Translations under genes and position numbers: made by a program
Source of the DNA: Teredinibacter franksiae
Lineage (GTDB): Bacteria; Pseudomonadota; Gammaproteobacteria; Pseudomonadales; Cellvibrionaceae
Reading direction: 5' to 3'
NCBI RefSeq assembly: GCF_014218805.1
Contig: NZ_JACJUV010000001.1
Location: forward strand, 992,001 to 1,056,000
Length of the DNA stretch: 64,000 nt
Notes under the pieces: model-generated
What the model was told of the DNA's origin: nothing
Databases searched by the model: none
What the model saw: only the letters and a program-made list of their open reading frames with translations
Shown: positions 27,863 through 38,319 of the stretch, in pieces
Position numbering within the stretch: the stretch's first letter is position 1
How the letters are laid out: each line of letters begins with the position of its first letter

Positions 27863-28175
27863 ATGCGCCGCCCAAGGAAGCAACAAATAGCCCTAGAAGC
27901 CACACCCTACTATCATTCGTCTTTGGCGTCCTGTAGTCGTGCACCTCTCGCTGCGTGCGCCGCGCCTTTCTCTGTGGCCTTGATGCGTTAACCGGTAAAT
28001 ATCACGAATACCGCCGCCAATGAGTTGAATACCATATTCAGCTCTTAGGAGAAGTCTTCTGTATCGATGTCTGTGCCTATGCCGTAATGAGCAACCACCA
28101 CCATCTGGTATTACACATCAATATGGCAGAAGCCCACAGCTTAACTGACCTAGCGGTATGCGAACGGTGACACAA
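27863..28175 (+). pseudogene. Y1 (RAYT-type) transposase, 5' half only
   Basis: From ATG 27863 the frame reads MRRPRKQQIALEATPYYH, then frameshifts lead to FLCGLDALTGK, LLGEVFCIDVCAYAVMSNHHH and AEAHSLTDLAVCER. These match the N-terminal half of REP-associated Y1 transposases, with the HxH metal site in SNHHH. Stops and shifts interrupt it, and similarity ends near 28175. Confidence 0.7.
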
Positions 28176-28916
28176 GAGATATTTCCAACTACTCGAATGC
28201 ATTTCTCTTAGTATGGCTGTCTTAATTTTTCTCAGGATAATTGACCAAAAAATAGTGTGATCTTGGTAACAATATATCTGTGCATAGGTCGGATAATTCT
28301 TATCTCATTAGGATCGCGGCAATATATATTAGGATGCAGTGACAAACAGAAAAAATACCCCTAATAAATTCGTAAAAAATACTATATGGTGACCACGTGT
28401 TTTTTACAGATGAAGCAGACTAATTTTTATTGAATTATATGAACGTGCATACAGCACTATTTTTTATAGCGTATTAAGCATGTGGCACACATCGTTTTAG
28501 CCTAAAAAAGTAAGTATATTATTCTGGTTTCTATTTAAACGTATATTACCTGTTCTTTCTCATCTGTAAATATTCTTGATATGAATTTAAAACCGTTACC
28601 GAAGAGCCATCTAAACAGTATTAATAGCCTTTAGTGCACCGCTATTACTTGTTTCTAATGGGTATGGTCTAGTCATAATAAATAAACCAATTTAACCAAG
28701 ATCACTTAGTAAGAAATGGCCGCCTAAGCAGTACTGTGATTCCCTAAGCACAGGAATGAGATTAAGGAATCACAAATAAAAATCATTGCTTTCAGATTTT
28801 AAAAAAACCTAATGTAAAACTCTAAAAATGCATTGGTGGTAAATAGTAAACACACAGAAAGCGTTCATTCTTTCGCTCTATCGTAAATCCAAAAACAATA
28901 AATTTAGGAACCTTAT
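28176..28916. other. AT-rich intergenic region upstream of the second pectate lyase
   Basis: About 740 bases without a gene. It would contain the lyase promoter; the only clear structure is the inverted repeat at 28735-28774. Confidence 0.5.
28735..28774. promoter_or_regulatory. Inverted repeat ahead of the second pectate lyase
   Basis: TGTGATTCC / GGAATCACA is a perfect 9-bp dyad spaced by 22 bases, about 145 bases before the ATG. An internal GGAAT (28753-28757) could pair instead with the left arm, so two exclusive hairpins are possible. An operator for pectin-related control or an RNA switch are both speculative. Confidence 0.45.
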
Positions 28917-31106
28917 ATGTCCTCAAAAATAATACTCTCCCTTGGTGTTGCGGCGTTACTGGCATTACCGCCAGCAGCAAGCGCCCTAGATTGTACAGGT
29001 GTAAATGATTACCCTAACTGGCCAGCAAAGGACTGGGCTGGAGGTGATTACAACCACGCGAATGCCGGTGACAGCTTGGCATATCAAAACAAACTGTACA
29101 CGGCAAACTGGTACACCAACACTGTTCCTGGAAGTGATTCTTCATGGACACTGTTAGGCGATTGCGGCGACACCCCGCCAAGCTCCTCCAGTTCAAGCTC
29201 GTCTTCCAGCAGCTCTAGTTCAAGCAGCTCTAGCTCAAGTAGCTCTAGCTCAAGTAGCTCTAGCTCAAGTAGCTCAAACTCGTCTTCTAGCAGTTCCAGT
29301 TCCAGTTCCAGTTCCAGCAGCTCTAGTTCGTCGTCAAGCAGTTCGAGCTCAACCGGCGAAAACGAAATCACTATTCAAGAAGGCGCGCAGGGTTTCTGTC
29401 TTGTTGACGGCTCAGTTGACAATAACAACAGCGGGTTTACCGGTATCGGCTTCGCCAATACCGATAATGCCAGTAACAACGGTGTTGAATGGAGCGTAAA
29501 TGTTCCCTACACCGGCAACTATATTTTGGAGTGGCGTTACGCTAACGGTTCCTCTACTAACCGTACTGCCGATATCCGTGTAAACGGAATCACTGAAAAT
29601 GTTGACTTCGACGGCACAGGTTCCTGGGCCAGCTGGACAACGGTGCAAACAAATATCGCCTTAAACGGCGGCACCAATAAACTTAGATTAGTGGCTACCA
29701 ACGCATCGGGCTTATCGAATATTGATTACCTGAAAGTTGTTGGTGAGAGCCCTCGTGCCGGTGACTGTAACGGCGGTTCGAGCAGTAGCTCAAGCAGTAG
29801 TTCAAGTAGCAGCTCAAGTAGTAGCTCATCAAGTTCTAGCAGCACGTCTTCATCATCTTCCAGCACTAACGGGCCGTTGGCCGCCTTCCCCGGCGCAGAA
29901 GGCTACGGCAAAAACACGACAGGTGGACGCGGTGGTGACGTATACATAGTCACCAACCTAAATGCTTCTGGGTCGGGAAGCCTAGGGGATGCGCTATCAA
30001 AAGGTGGGCGCACCGTTGTTTTCGCTGTCTCGGGAACCATCACGGGCCGTTTCAACGTGCCGAATAACACCACTATCGCCGGTCAAACCGCGCCGGGTGA
30101 TGGCATCACCATCTTCGGTCAAATGACCCATGGCAGTAACGTCATAGTTCGTTATATACGCGTGCGTTTCGATGGCCGCGGTGATGAAGATGCTTTCGGT
30201 AAGCGTTATCAGAACAACGTAATGATTGACCACGTTTCGGCCAGCTGGAGCCGTGACGAAGTCATGTCGATTTACCATGGCGAAAACGTCACTATTCAGT
30301 GGTCAATGATTTCAGAGGCCTGCCCGAATGAAGGAACAGACAGTCACCGTTTCGGCGCTATCTGGGGGAATGATTACAGCACCTATCACCACAACCTAAT
30401 TGCCCACAACGAAAGCCGCAACCCTCGCTGGGCATCCGGTGGAGGCCACAACGACTACCGCAATAACGTGCTTTACAACTGGGGTTACGCAAGCTCCTAC
30501 GGTGGTGAGCGCCAGCAGGTGGGCAACGCCAACTTTACCGGCGTTTGGGTAAACATGATTAACAACTACTACAAGCCTGGGCCAGGAACAGAGGGTGGTG
30601 TTAAAGGCGTTATCGTGCAGCCACAATCCCGCAGTGCAGGTGATATCGGTAACTTTCACGTTTCAGGTAACATTATCGAAGGCAATTCATCTGTTAACAG
30701 TGACAATTGGAAAGGCGTTGCTGGCAGCGAGTACGTCAAGATGAACTCCCCCTGGAATGCCATGGCCATCAACAATCAACAATCAGCTCAAGATGCTTAC
30801 GCAGCAGTGCTCGCCGACGTTGGCGCTAGCATAAAACGTGATGACGTTGATAAACGGATTATTTCTGACGTGCGCAACGGCACGGCAACTCTGGGCCAAA
30901 ATGGTTATATTAGCTGCCCGGCGGAAACAAGCTTACCGCAACTGAACAGCGCACCAGCACCCGCTGATAGCGATCGCGACGGCATGCCAGATAACTGGGA
31001 ACGTGCAAACGGCCTGAATCCAAATAATGCCAGTGATCGAAATAACAAAGACTCAGTGGGCTATACCATGCTGGAAAACTACCTAAACAGCATTGATACG
31101 ATTTGA
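28917..31106 (+). CDS. Secreted multidomain pectate lyase with poly-Ser linkers
   Basis: The 729-residue protein shows: signal peptide (about 1-23, ASA-LD); a CBM5/12-like module (about 27-83, YPNWPAKDWAGGDYNHANAG with the W/Y pattern of chitin/cellulose binding); a poly-Ser linker of nearly 60 residues; a CBM35/6-like module (about 148-280); a second poly-Ser linker; a PL1 pectate lyase domain (about 325-650, FPGAEGYGKNTTGGRGGDVY; NESRNPRWASGGGHNDYRNN in the catalytic region); and a C-terminal calcium-binding repeat (DSDRDGMPDNWERANGLNP). It is secreted and degrades pectate by beta-elimination. Poly-Ser linkers are a hallmark of Saccharophagus/Teredinibacter-type enzymes. The CBM35/6-like, lyase and C-terminal parts are paralogous to the protein encoded at 18229. 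Confidence 0.88.
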   Translation: MSSKIILSLGVAALLALPPAASALDCTGVNDYPNWPAKDWAGGDYNHANAGDSLAYQNKLYTANWYTNTVPGSDSSWTLLGDCGDTPPSSSSSSSSSSSSSSSSSSSSSSSSSSSSSSSSNSSSSSSSSSSSSSSSSSSSSSSSSTGENEITIQEGAQGFCLVDGSVDNNNSGFTGIGFANTDNASNNGVEWSVNVPYTGNYILEWRYANGSSTNRTADIRVNGITENVDFDGTGSWASWTTVQTNIALNGGTNKLRLVATNASGLSNIDYLKVVGESPRAGDCNGGSSSSSSSSSSSSSSSSSSSSSSTSSSSSSTNGPLAAFPGAEGYGKNTTGGRGGDVYIVTNLNASGSGSLGDALSKGGRTVVFAVSGTITGRFNVPNNTTIAGQTAPGDGITIFGQMTHGSNVIVRYIRVRFDGRGDEDAFGKRYQNNVMIDHVSASWSRDEVMSIYHGENVTIQWSMISEACPNEGTDSHRFGAIWGNDYSTYHHNLIAHNESRNPRWASGGGHNDYRNNVLYNWGYASSYGGERQQVGNANFTGVWVNMINNYYKPGPGTEGGVKGVIVQPQSRSAGDIGNFHVSGNIIEGNSSVNSDNWKGVAGSEYVKMNSPWNAMAINNQQSAQDAYAAVLADVGASIKRDDVDKRIISDVRNGTATLGQNGYISCPAETSLPQLNSAPAPADSDRDGMPDNWERANGLNPNNASDRNNKDSVGYTMLENYLNSIDTI

Positions 31107-31658
31107 TATAAAGCATCGAGAAACTAAGACCTATTTAGGAAAGTAAAAGCTTGGATTTTGTCAGCTTGAGCGGAGAACCTTTAACAGGTCTTTGTATGCA
31201 CTAAGCAAAACATGTTGCGTGCATCACTCTCTAGGCAATCAAATAGAGTATATAACTCTATTTGATTGCCTTTTTTATATTCAAAAGAATTTAAAAGGCT
31301 TTTTTTTATTCTCAACTCAAACATAGCGGCTCGAACGAACCTTCTAACCATAAAAAGGGTTAGCATAACTGCGCTACCTTCTCGGCGTTAATCGCAATTC
31401 TAGGGGCGATTATTTTCAACTATTTGTCACTTTTACGCACGGTGATCGGCCCAAGCTTCGCCCATCTCATAATCGCTAATTGGTGTTTATTCGAGAGTAA
31501 TGCACATAAAGCAGCTACCACCCCAACAGCACATTCGAAAAACCTCATCCATTTTCGATATTTATTGGCCCGCGCGCCAGACAACTCAGTGTATTCATGC
31601 ACACCCTGCACACTGCTTAGCGTTCATCTTATCGTCCACACACGCATCTCAAAATAAT
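31107..31658. other. Intergenic region between pectate lyase and TIM-barrel gene
   Basis: About 550 bases holding the terminator at 31233-31276 and nothing else recognised. The two genes converge here. Confidence 0.5.
31233..31276 (+). terminator. Strong terminator after the second pectate lyase
   Basis: Perfect 17-bp stem (AGGCAATCAAATAGAGT / ACTCTATTTGATTGCCT) with a 5-base loop, followed by T6. Confidence 0.92.
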
Positions 31659-32933
31659 TCAATCTAAAACCTCATAATATAAATATTCCCATGCCAACTG
31701 TACGCTATACATTGGCGGGTATGAATAATCTTCCACCTCTACAACAATATAATCTGGAACTTCAAATTCGCGGTGATGAAATAACGCCACCCAATCAATC
31801 ACTCCGCTCGCACCCAACTCCTTATAATCCTTAATGTGCCAGCTTAAAAAACGATTTTGGTTTTTCCCAAAATAATCTACGGGTTTCACTCCTGCAACCT
31901 CCATCCGATAAATATCGGCTTGAAAGTAAACGTATTCAGGATTGGTATTTTCCAATAAATAATCATAAATACGAACACCTTCGACCAGACTAAATTCATC
32001 TGCATAATTACGGAAGGCGAAGGTAATGCCTTTTTCTCGGCACAACTTCCCTATAGCATTATAGTAGTCACTTAATCGTTTCAAATCTGCTTTAGTTTTT
32101 ACAAGCTTGAGTTGATGATTAGAAGTTGTCAAATATTTTACTCCTGCCTCCACATGGTCATCTACCGTCTTTGACCACCATGTTATTGCACTACCCCAAG
32201 CATCAGCAGCAGGAAGATCATACAATACCATCGACCCTAAAAATTGCATTCCTTGGGTTTCCACCACGTTACGAAATTCCTTTGGTGAAACCCCATAAAA
32301 AGCACCGTTATCATAAGCAAAGGTTTCCACATAGCTATAACCCATTCTGCCTAATTCCCGCAGGGTTGCGGCTAAGTCTTCCAGCATTTCTTCATGGACA
32401 GAAGCCAATTGAATACCAATATTTTTATCCTTCGGGTTAGATTTAATATAACGGGTTTTCCAAAGAGTTTTACCTGACTCATCAAACCCTTCAACCAACA
32501 AATTTGTAGGGCTTTGAAAGTCGAATTCAACTCTCATATAAAAATTACCTAGCATATCCACATCTTGCATTTTCCATTCTTTCTCGGATGAAAAACGCCC
32601 TTTTCCTTTGAAAACAACACCTTCCTGATTTTGTCCTAACGCGACAATTTGATCACTCTTCGAATCATACCCAATTAGCTCCGTAAGTAAGGATTTGTAT
32701 TTTCCATTTTGATATTGAAGCACTTCCACCTGCATGGACTGGTTATCCATTTTTGAGATATTGATCATCTTAATAGCTGGAAACGTACTGAAGCTATCCG
32801 TATCAGCATGAACGCTACTTACCCAATGCCCTGCGTATTGATGTAAGCGGTCAACTTGAGCTTCGATCGAATGCTGTGCCAAGAGGCTTTGATTTAGAAG
32901 AAAAATTAGTGCTATCGAAACTATAACTCTCAT
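31659..32933 (-). CDS. Exported sugar isomerase/epimerase-like TIM-barrel protein
   Basis: The 424-residue protein has a signal peptide (to about 19, LLAQ-HS), a beta-rich N-terminal domain (about 25-165) and a C-terminal TIM barrel of the xylose isomerase-like/AP endonuclease 2 family (about 170-424; GIQLASVHEEM, GYSYVETFAY, ITFAFRNYADEF, FLSWHIKDYKE). The HIKD and E/D residues at strand ends resemble the metal-binding positions of sugar phosphate isomerases/epimerases. Being exported, it probably acts on an oligosaccharide or sugar in the periplasm rather than on a phosphorylated one. Substrate unknown; its place beside a pectate lyase hints at plant polysaccharide use. Confidence 0.72.
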   Translation of the reverse strand: MRVIVSIALIFLLNQSLLAQHSIEAQVDRLHQYAGHWVSSVHADTDSFSTFPAIKMINISKMDNQSMQVEVLQYQNGKYKSLLTELIGYDSKSDQIVALGQNQEGVVFKGKGRFSSEKEWKMQDVDMLGNFYMRVEFDFQSPTNLLVEGFDESGKTLWKTRYIKSNPKDKNIGIQLASVHEEMLEDLAATLRELGRMGYSYVETFAYDNGAFYGVSPKEFRNVVETQGMQFLGSMVLYDLPAADAWGSAITWWSKTVDDHVEAGVKYLTTSNHQLKLVKTKADLKRLSDYYNAIGKLCREKGITFAFRNYADEFSLVEGVRIYDYLLENTNPEYVYFQADIYRMEVAGVKPVDYFGKNQNRFLSWHIKDYKELGASGVIDWVALFHHREFEVPDYIVVEVEDYSYPPMYSVQLAWEYLYYEVLD

Positions 32934-33061
32934 ACTTATGACCTTTTGCTTACTTTTTTATGTCGGGTTAAAAGTATTGGAACCGAACCAAAATTAGACA
33001 CCAACACTAAAATTCGCCCCAAGACCACTGTGCGCTACAACAGCACAAGAAACCTCTAGGA

Positions 33062-34192
33062 ATGAGCCATGCCCGCCCAAGGAAGCAACAAATATCCTTA
33101 GAAACCACACCCTACTACCATTTGGCTTCCTGCGCGCTCTGCGTCCTGCAGCCATGTACGTCTCGCTGTGTACGCAGAGCATTCCTCTGTGGCTTTGATG
33201 CGCTAACCGACAAAGATTACAAACACCTCCGCCAGTGGGTTGAAGACAGCATTTTATTCCTAGGGGAGGTATTCTGTATAGATAGCTGTGCCTATGCGGT
33301 AATGAGTATCCACCACCACGAGGTATCACTCATCAATATCGTAGAAGCCCACAGTTTAACTGACCTAGAGGTATGCGAATGCTGGCACAAGCTTTACAAG
33401 GGCACACTCTTAACTCAGATGTTTGTTAAAGATGAACCGCTCGAAGAGGGCCAACGGCTTGCCGTTAAAGAAGCTCGATCACTGGCGGCTTGAACTAGCC
33501 AATATCAGGCTCTGGATGTGGGCCTTAAACGAACCCATTGCCCGCATGGCGAACGACGAAGACCAATGCACAGGCAGGTTCTGGACAGGTTTTTGCTCCT
33601 GCAAAACCTACATTTCCAACATCCATTTTGGTCAGCGCCGGTTTAAATCACAAGCGTTGCACGATGAAAAAGCACTCGCCGCCTGTATGGCCTACGTAGA
33701 TTTGAACCCCATTCGAGCCAGAATGGCCAAGACACCTGAGGAATCTCAGCACACCTCCATTAAACGCCGCATTGAAAGCCAATAAAAAACAACTCACAAC
33801 CGCTAAAACTCGCCGAATATATGGGTAACCCAAGAGAACCCATGCCCCAAGGTCTACCCTTTCATTTACCATGATTACGTACAGCTTGCGGATACTACCG
33901 GTAGAACTATTCGTGAAAAAAAGTGGCTTAATCGACAATAACTTGCCTCCCCATTCTAGAGCGACTCAATATTTCTAGCTGTGAATGACTTGTGCTCACA
34001 ACCCAGTTTGAATCTAAATTCAAAAGTTTGGTTGACTGTAAGGAGAAGCTAATGCTTGCAGTAAAGGCATTAGGGCTGCAAAGAAGACCGACATACGCCA
34101 GTTATGAAGCGATATTCCACCAACATTTCCATTCAACATTAAATCTCGACCCACTTGCTCAGCGAGAGCGAATTAAACTCGCTAAAAAATAG
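33062..34192 (+). pseudogene. Y1 (RAYT-type) transposase, frameshifted, copy 3
   Basis: The best of three related relics. 33062-33493 encodes RPRKQQISLETTPYYH, RRAFLCGFDALTDK, GEVFCIDSCAYAVMSIHHHEV and CWHKLYKGTLLTQMF. 33423-33785 continues in another frame with WALNEPIARMANDEDQCTGRFW and SQALHDEKALAACMAYVDLNPIRA, typical of the REP-associated Y1 family. An insertion of about 18 residues interrupts the RFW...RFKSQ element. Stops follow, and a C-terminal piece (FESKFKSLVDC...KALG) ends near 34192. The deletion of a base right after the start (compare 27863) shifts the frame at once. Not functional. Confidence 0.78.
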
Positions 34193-34389
34193 GTGATACC
34201 AAATACTTTACGCCAAAACTATACTCGCAGCGCACCAGGAAAAAAAGTGACAAACAAACTGAATATTCTCGAAACCTACTTAATGGTATTTTTCTTAACG
34301 TGACTATCCAATATTTTTTTGCGCAACCTCAAAATATTTGGTGACAAAAACTATTAATCACCTTACCTGCGAGTTCAGAAGAGCCGTGT

Positions 34390-36687
34390 TTACTTCTTTT
34401 TTAAATGGGGTTCGGCGTCCCGGAGCAGGAACCGCGATACAAGAAATGTCTCTGACCCTAAACCCTTTGTGCGATAGGCGTCTACTGAAACCGAAGTGAT
34501 CGTAGAATCAGTTACTCCGAGCAAGGCAAGATCTCCTGCCTCGGAGACATGCATCGCTGCGTACGATGCACCGTCAGCATAACGCATCGAATGCAGAGTT
34601 CCCGCAGCTTCCCAATCTAGGACAGAGATGAACAATCTCTTGATTCCTTTATGCTTGTCACCAGTGCTGCCTATTTCACCGGGGAAGTCGGGCGAATCTG
34701 TCTCTCCACCGACCACGATCCGTCCTTCTCCTATGGAAAACACATTCCTCGCCGTATCATTACCACTGCCGCCCAAGATTGTGGCGAAGACAGGCTTAAA
34801 TTTTGCGCCTTCCAAAACGGTGACAAATGCATTCTCCTGAGCCGGAGTCGCTGTAACGGGGGCGCCCGGTAACATCGGAAAATTCGCTGATATCGTTGAG
34901 CCCGTCAAGTAGATCCGTTTGTCTAGCCCCACCACTACCGAGGTAACAAAGTCGTTTCCTGTCCCGCCTAGATAGGCTGCATGAAGTAGTCTGGCTCCAT
35001 TGGGGCTCAATTTAGCAAGGAACCCATCACCATCCCATTTGCTCTCACCGCCACCGAAACCTCGCTGAGAAGCATCAGTAGTCACGGGTAAATCTGGAGA
35101 GCGGGTGTTGCCACTCAAATAGATGTTTTGCGCTTCGTCCAACGCGAGCTTTGCGATGTTGTCGAATTCGCTACCGCCAAAAAAGGTTGAAAAGATAAGC
35201 TGACGTCCGTCGGCACTGAGCTTTGCGACAAAAGCCTCGAACCCCCGAAAGTTGCGATCGAACGATCCCTTTGTGGTTGGGAAGTCCGAAGAAAGTGTGG
35301 TGCCACCGATAAGAATATCGCCCTTCCTGTCCAGTAGAATGCTGGTAGATGTCTCCTGAGCGCTGCCGCCGATATAGGTGGAGAACAGAAGCCGGCTTCC
35401 GGTCGGATCGAGCTTGAGCACGTAGACATCGCCACCCCAATCTTTTTCCCCATTGAACGTGACATCGTAGGCGTTGGCCGTGGTCGGAAAATCCGCCGAG
35501 TGAGTGCCCCCCACCAGGTAAACTGTACCTCGTGTATCCACCGTAATATCGACATGATGCTCGCGTTTGCTGCCGCCGATTAGTGTGCTGTAGACAAGAT
35601 GACCGTCGGGTGAAAATTTGGCGACAAACGCATCTGCCTTGCCTTTCAGTTTGGTTTGAAAAGCACCGCGTGTCGTCGGAAAATTGGGGGCACGGGTAGT
35701 ACCGCTCACATAGACAAACCCTTTGCTGTCCGTGAAAACGCCGAGGCCGCTACGTGGGTCGTGTTGCCCAAAGAACGTGGAGAAGCTTTGAGAATATTGT
35801 GGCAGGCTAGCGTCTTCTTTGCTCGCTAACGGCCTAGTGCGCAGCTCTTCGATGATTCGCGCACTGACCCAATAGATGTAGCCTGTGCCGTTTTTCTGGA
35901 GGCGCGTAAAGAAAAGGTATTTACCGTCTGGGCTAACGGTCGGGCACAACACAGCGCGAGCATCGCTATTAATCTCTGGCCCAAGATTAACCGGCTTCAA
36001 CCAATCTCCGTCTTTACCGCGAAAACTCACCCAAATGTCATTCTTTGTGTAGCTTCCCACACGCGGAGAATTGAACAGCAGGTAGCTTTCGTCAGGCGCC
36101 ACAAAACCGTGCGACGCACCGCCAGTGTTAACAATATCACCGAGGTCAACAGGCGCATTGAAATCTTCGCCCACCGGTTTGGAAACCATGATCCTGCCTT
36201 GATCCCACTTGGAATTTCTCGAGAAGAAGAGATTTCCGCCGCTAGTGATGCTTGGGAAATACTCCACTTCTTTTGTGTTAATCGCTCCATTAAGTTTGCT
36301 TGGCTCAGAAAAGCCATCGTCGCTATACCGAACCCAGAACAAGTCGCCGCCGCGATCATAATAGAAGATCCGTTTTGACTTCGCGTCAAAGCTAACTTCT
36401 TTGCCTGTGAAACTAGTCTGTTCTGGCGATGACCAACCATTTGGGCGGCGCCGCATCACATATGAAGTACGATCAGGTTAACGTGAGAAAATCACCATTT
36501 TCCCGTCTGGAGAAAACTGCAATGCATGGCTGTTCTTGCCTTCCATGGAAACCGTACCAGGAGCAAAAACAACAGGGGTATCACTCGGAGGGTGTTGACC
36601 TAGATAATTTCCCTTAAAGTCGATCAGTTCTTGCGCATAAACAACACTGTTCAAAGCCATCAGTAACAGCAGCACAAATATCTTCAT
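34390..36687 (-). pseudogene. Exported PD40/SBBP beta-propeller protein with premature stop
   Basis: One frame runs from ATG 36687 to 34390 (766 codons) and is broken only by a TAA at 36480-36478 in ...MVIFSR-stop-PDRTSYVMRRRPNGW. In related PD40 proteins this position is FSRYP, so TAT/TAC to TAA is the likely single change. The first 69 codons carry a signal peptide (MKIFVLLLLMALNSVVYAQE). After the stop come PD40 blades (about 80-270) and then a domain of SBBP repeats (F-V-A-K-L-S-x-D-G, STFFGGSE-x-D, GNTRSPDLP; about 290-740). Function would be extracellular or periplasmic, unknown. Restart at 36459 would give a 689-residue protein without export signal. Confidence 0.75.
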
Positions 36688-36750
36688 ATTTTGCCCCTTG
36701 TCCCCATTTGTTATTTATTTCTCAAGCTGCACACGGCCGTATATTCCAAC

Positions 36751-37587
36751 CTATTTGGCTTGCGCCGCAGTCATCCAACGTAGAGCGTAGTGCATGGTTG
36801 GGAAAGGCACATGTCCCTGGTCCTCAAAGACGCGGGTCTTAACATCCAAAGCCGAGCCCTCAGTTTTCTTGAGTGAATCAAGAAAGGCCAAGCCCCGACG
36901 AGTGCGGGATCCGTCCTTGTCATAGCTGTCCTTGCTGGCATTCCCAACATATACCCAATGATGCCTTTGCGGATTCTTCGAGCGTTCCGCCAATGCCTTC
37001 TCGAATCGGCGCAGCCTTTTCTCGGACAACCCGAAGCTGCCGAGTACATAGCCGTCAAACAACTCCGGCGCGCGCAGGCTGGTGTAGAGAGCAAAAATGC
37101 TACTGGCTGATTGACCGCTGAGAGTGCGGGATTCTTTGGTTCGATAATTTGCCTCGACAAAGGGCACGAGTTCTTCTGCAAGGAACCGGATGAATTGATC
37201 GGCGCCTTGATCGAGGTTCATATCCCGACGTCGATCGGTATTCTTGATGCCAACCACGATGTGGTCTGGGGCCAGACTCCAGTCGTACAGATACTCGACG
37301 GTGCCAACCGTTTGAAGGAATACAGACTTACCGCCGTCTAGCTTATAGAGTACTGGATAACGCTTTTTCCCTTTCTTGTAGTCCTTTGGTACCCGGATCA
37401 ACAAGGTTCTTTCTTCGCCCAAGACTTTGGACAGAAGGGTTCTCTGGGTCCCAACAGAAATTACCTCTTCTGTATTTGGACGACTGATTAAGTCTCCGCT
37501 GGGTGGGGCATGCTGTTCATCTTGAGCGAGCAAGCTAGTGGGCGACAACACACCCAGGGTAACGATAATTACTACTATTTTTTTCAT
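36751..37587 (-). CDS. Exported alpha/beta-hydrolase esterase (esterase D/IroE-like)
   Basis: The 278-residue protein has a signal peptide (to about 21, SLLAQ-DE) and the fold of the PF00756 esterase family: RTLLIRVPKDY...RYPVLYKLDGG at the oxyanion side, nucleophile elbow TLSGQSASSIFALY (Ser in GQSAS), and a final His in VFEDQGHVPFP. Members include siderophore esterases and feruloyl/acetyl esterases. In a pectin-degrading organism a role in cleaving ester groups from plant polysaccharides is possible, but the substrate is not shown by sequence. The propeller gene follows 64 bases downstream on the same strand, so the two may form a transcription unit. Confidence 0.78.
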   Translation of the reverse strand: MKKIVVIIVTLGVLSPTSLLAQDEQHAPPSGDLISRPNTEEVISVGTQRTLLSKVLGEERTLLIRVPKDYKKGKKRYPVLYKLDGGKSVFLQTVGTVEYLYDWSLAPDHIVVGIKNTDRRRDMNLDQGADQFIRFLAEELVPFVEANYRTKESRTLSGQSASSIFALYTSLRAPELFDGYVLGSFGLSEKRLRRFEKALAERSKNPQRHHWVYVGNASKDSYDKDGSRTRRGLAFLDSLKKTEGSALDVKTRVFEDQGHVPFPTMHYALRWMTAAQAK

Positions 37588-37681
37588 TTGGTGCTCTCCT
37601 TACACTTAGGGGGTTCAACCCAACACAAACCAATTCCAATTCGCCACAAATATGTGCCGCCAGAATATCCACGTTCAAATA

Positions 37682-37942
37682 TTAATTAGGCCAAGGCATG
37701 CCTCTATGATCAACCGCCTCCAAAATATCTACAAACCTATACGCTTCCCACTCATCCGTAAGCTCACTGCCATAGAATAAATCGCCTAAATAAATAGAGA
37801 CCTCAAACGGCGAATACGAAATTTCAAAAGGAGAAATTACAAACACGCCGAACCTAAAATTTAATTTCTCAGCCCCATCAGTTATAACGTCGCAATTACC
37901 GGCACCGAAAGTGGAGCGGGTTTTGCGCTTAAAATGGAACAA
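37682..37942 (-). CDS. Hypothetical protein, 86 residues
   Basis: The frame encodes an acidic protein with an aromatic-rich centre (FGVFVISPFEISYSPFEVSIY...ELTDEWEAYRFVDILEAV). I do not recognise it. It resembles the small soluble proteins found in integron cassettes, and it lies just beyond the last attC I can recognise, but no attC was seen on its left side. Possibly a degraded distal cassette. Confidence 0.45.
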   Translation of the reverse strand: MFHFKRKTRSTFGAGNCDVITDGAEKLNFRFGVFVISPFEISYSPFEVSIYLGDLFYGSELTDEWEAYRFVDILEAVDHRGMPWPN

Positions 37943-38046
37943 CGCACCATGCGCTATGGACGCGTAGCTTTCGGTGGCCGGTAGATTGCTTTGTAAAAGC
38001 CTACCTGCTATTCTCGTACGGAAACCCCGTACTTCTGGTGATGTAT

Positions 38047-38319
38047 ATGGACACAGTTAGTGTAAACAAATTTAGAGACAACCTAAAAGCCTTTGTAGAA
38101 CAAGCAGTTAGCACACATACCCCCATAAAAGTGACTCGTAGAGCAGGTGAAGCCTTTGTGGTCATGAGTGCCGACGACTGGGAAAGAGAACAGGAAACTC
38201 TTTACGTTCTACAAAACAGCAGCCTGATGAAACAAATTGCTGATTCGACTACAACTCATACCCAGCGTGCCGGATATGCCCCAACAAGTGAGCAAATGGA
38301 TGAGATCACTCGTATTTGA
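38047..38319 (+). CDS. yefM: YefM/Phd-family antitoxin
   Basis: The 90-residue protein (start MDTVSVNKFRDNLK; alternative starts at 38038 and 38041) has the N-terminal DNA-binding and dimerisation fold of Phd/YefM (PIKVTRRAGEAFVVMSADDWE) and a C-terminal toxin-binding tail. It would neutralise the YoeB-like toxin encoded next, whose gene overlaps it by 20 bases, and repress their shared promoter. The pair lies on the plus strand, opposite to the cassette genes, immediately distal to the last attC, a common situation for toxin-antitoxin cassettes that help to stabilise large integron arrays. Confidence 0.85.
   Translation: MDTVSVNKFRDNLKAFVEQAVSTHTPIKVTRRAGEAFVVMSADDWEREQETLYVLQNSSLMKQIADSTTTHTQRAGYAPTSEQMDEITRI

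Noticed and set aside
37920..38030. Possible further attC between the 86-residue gene and yefM
   Set aside because: AACAACGC ... TTTGTAAAA resembles core sites at the ends, but the arms do not pair.
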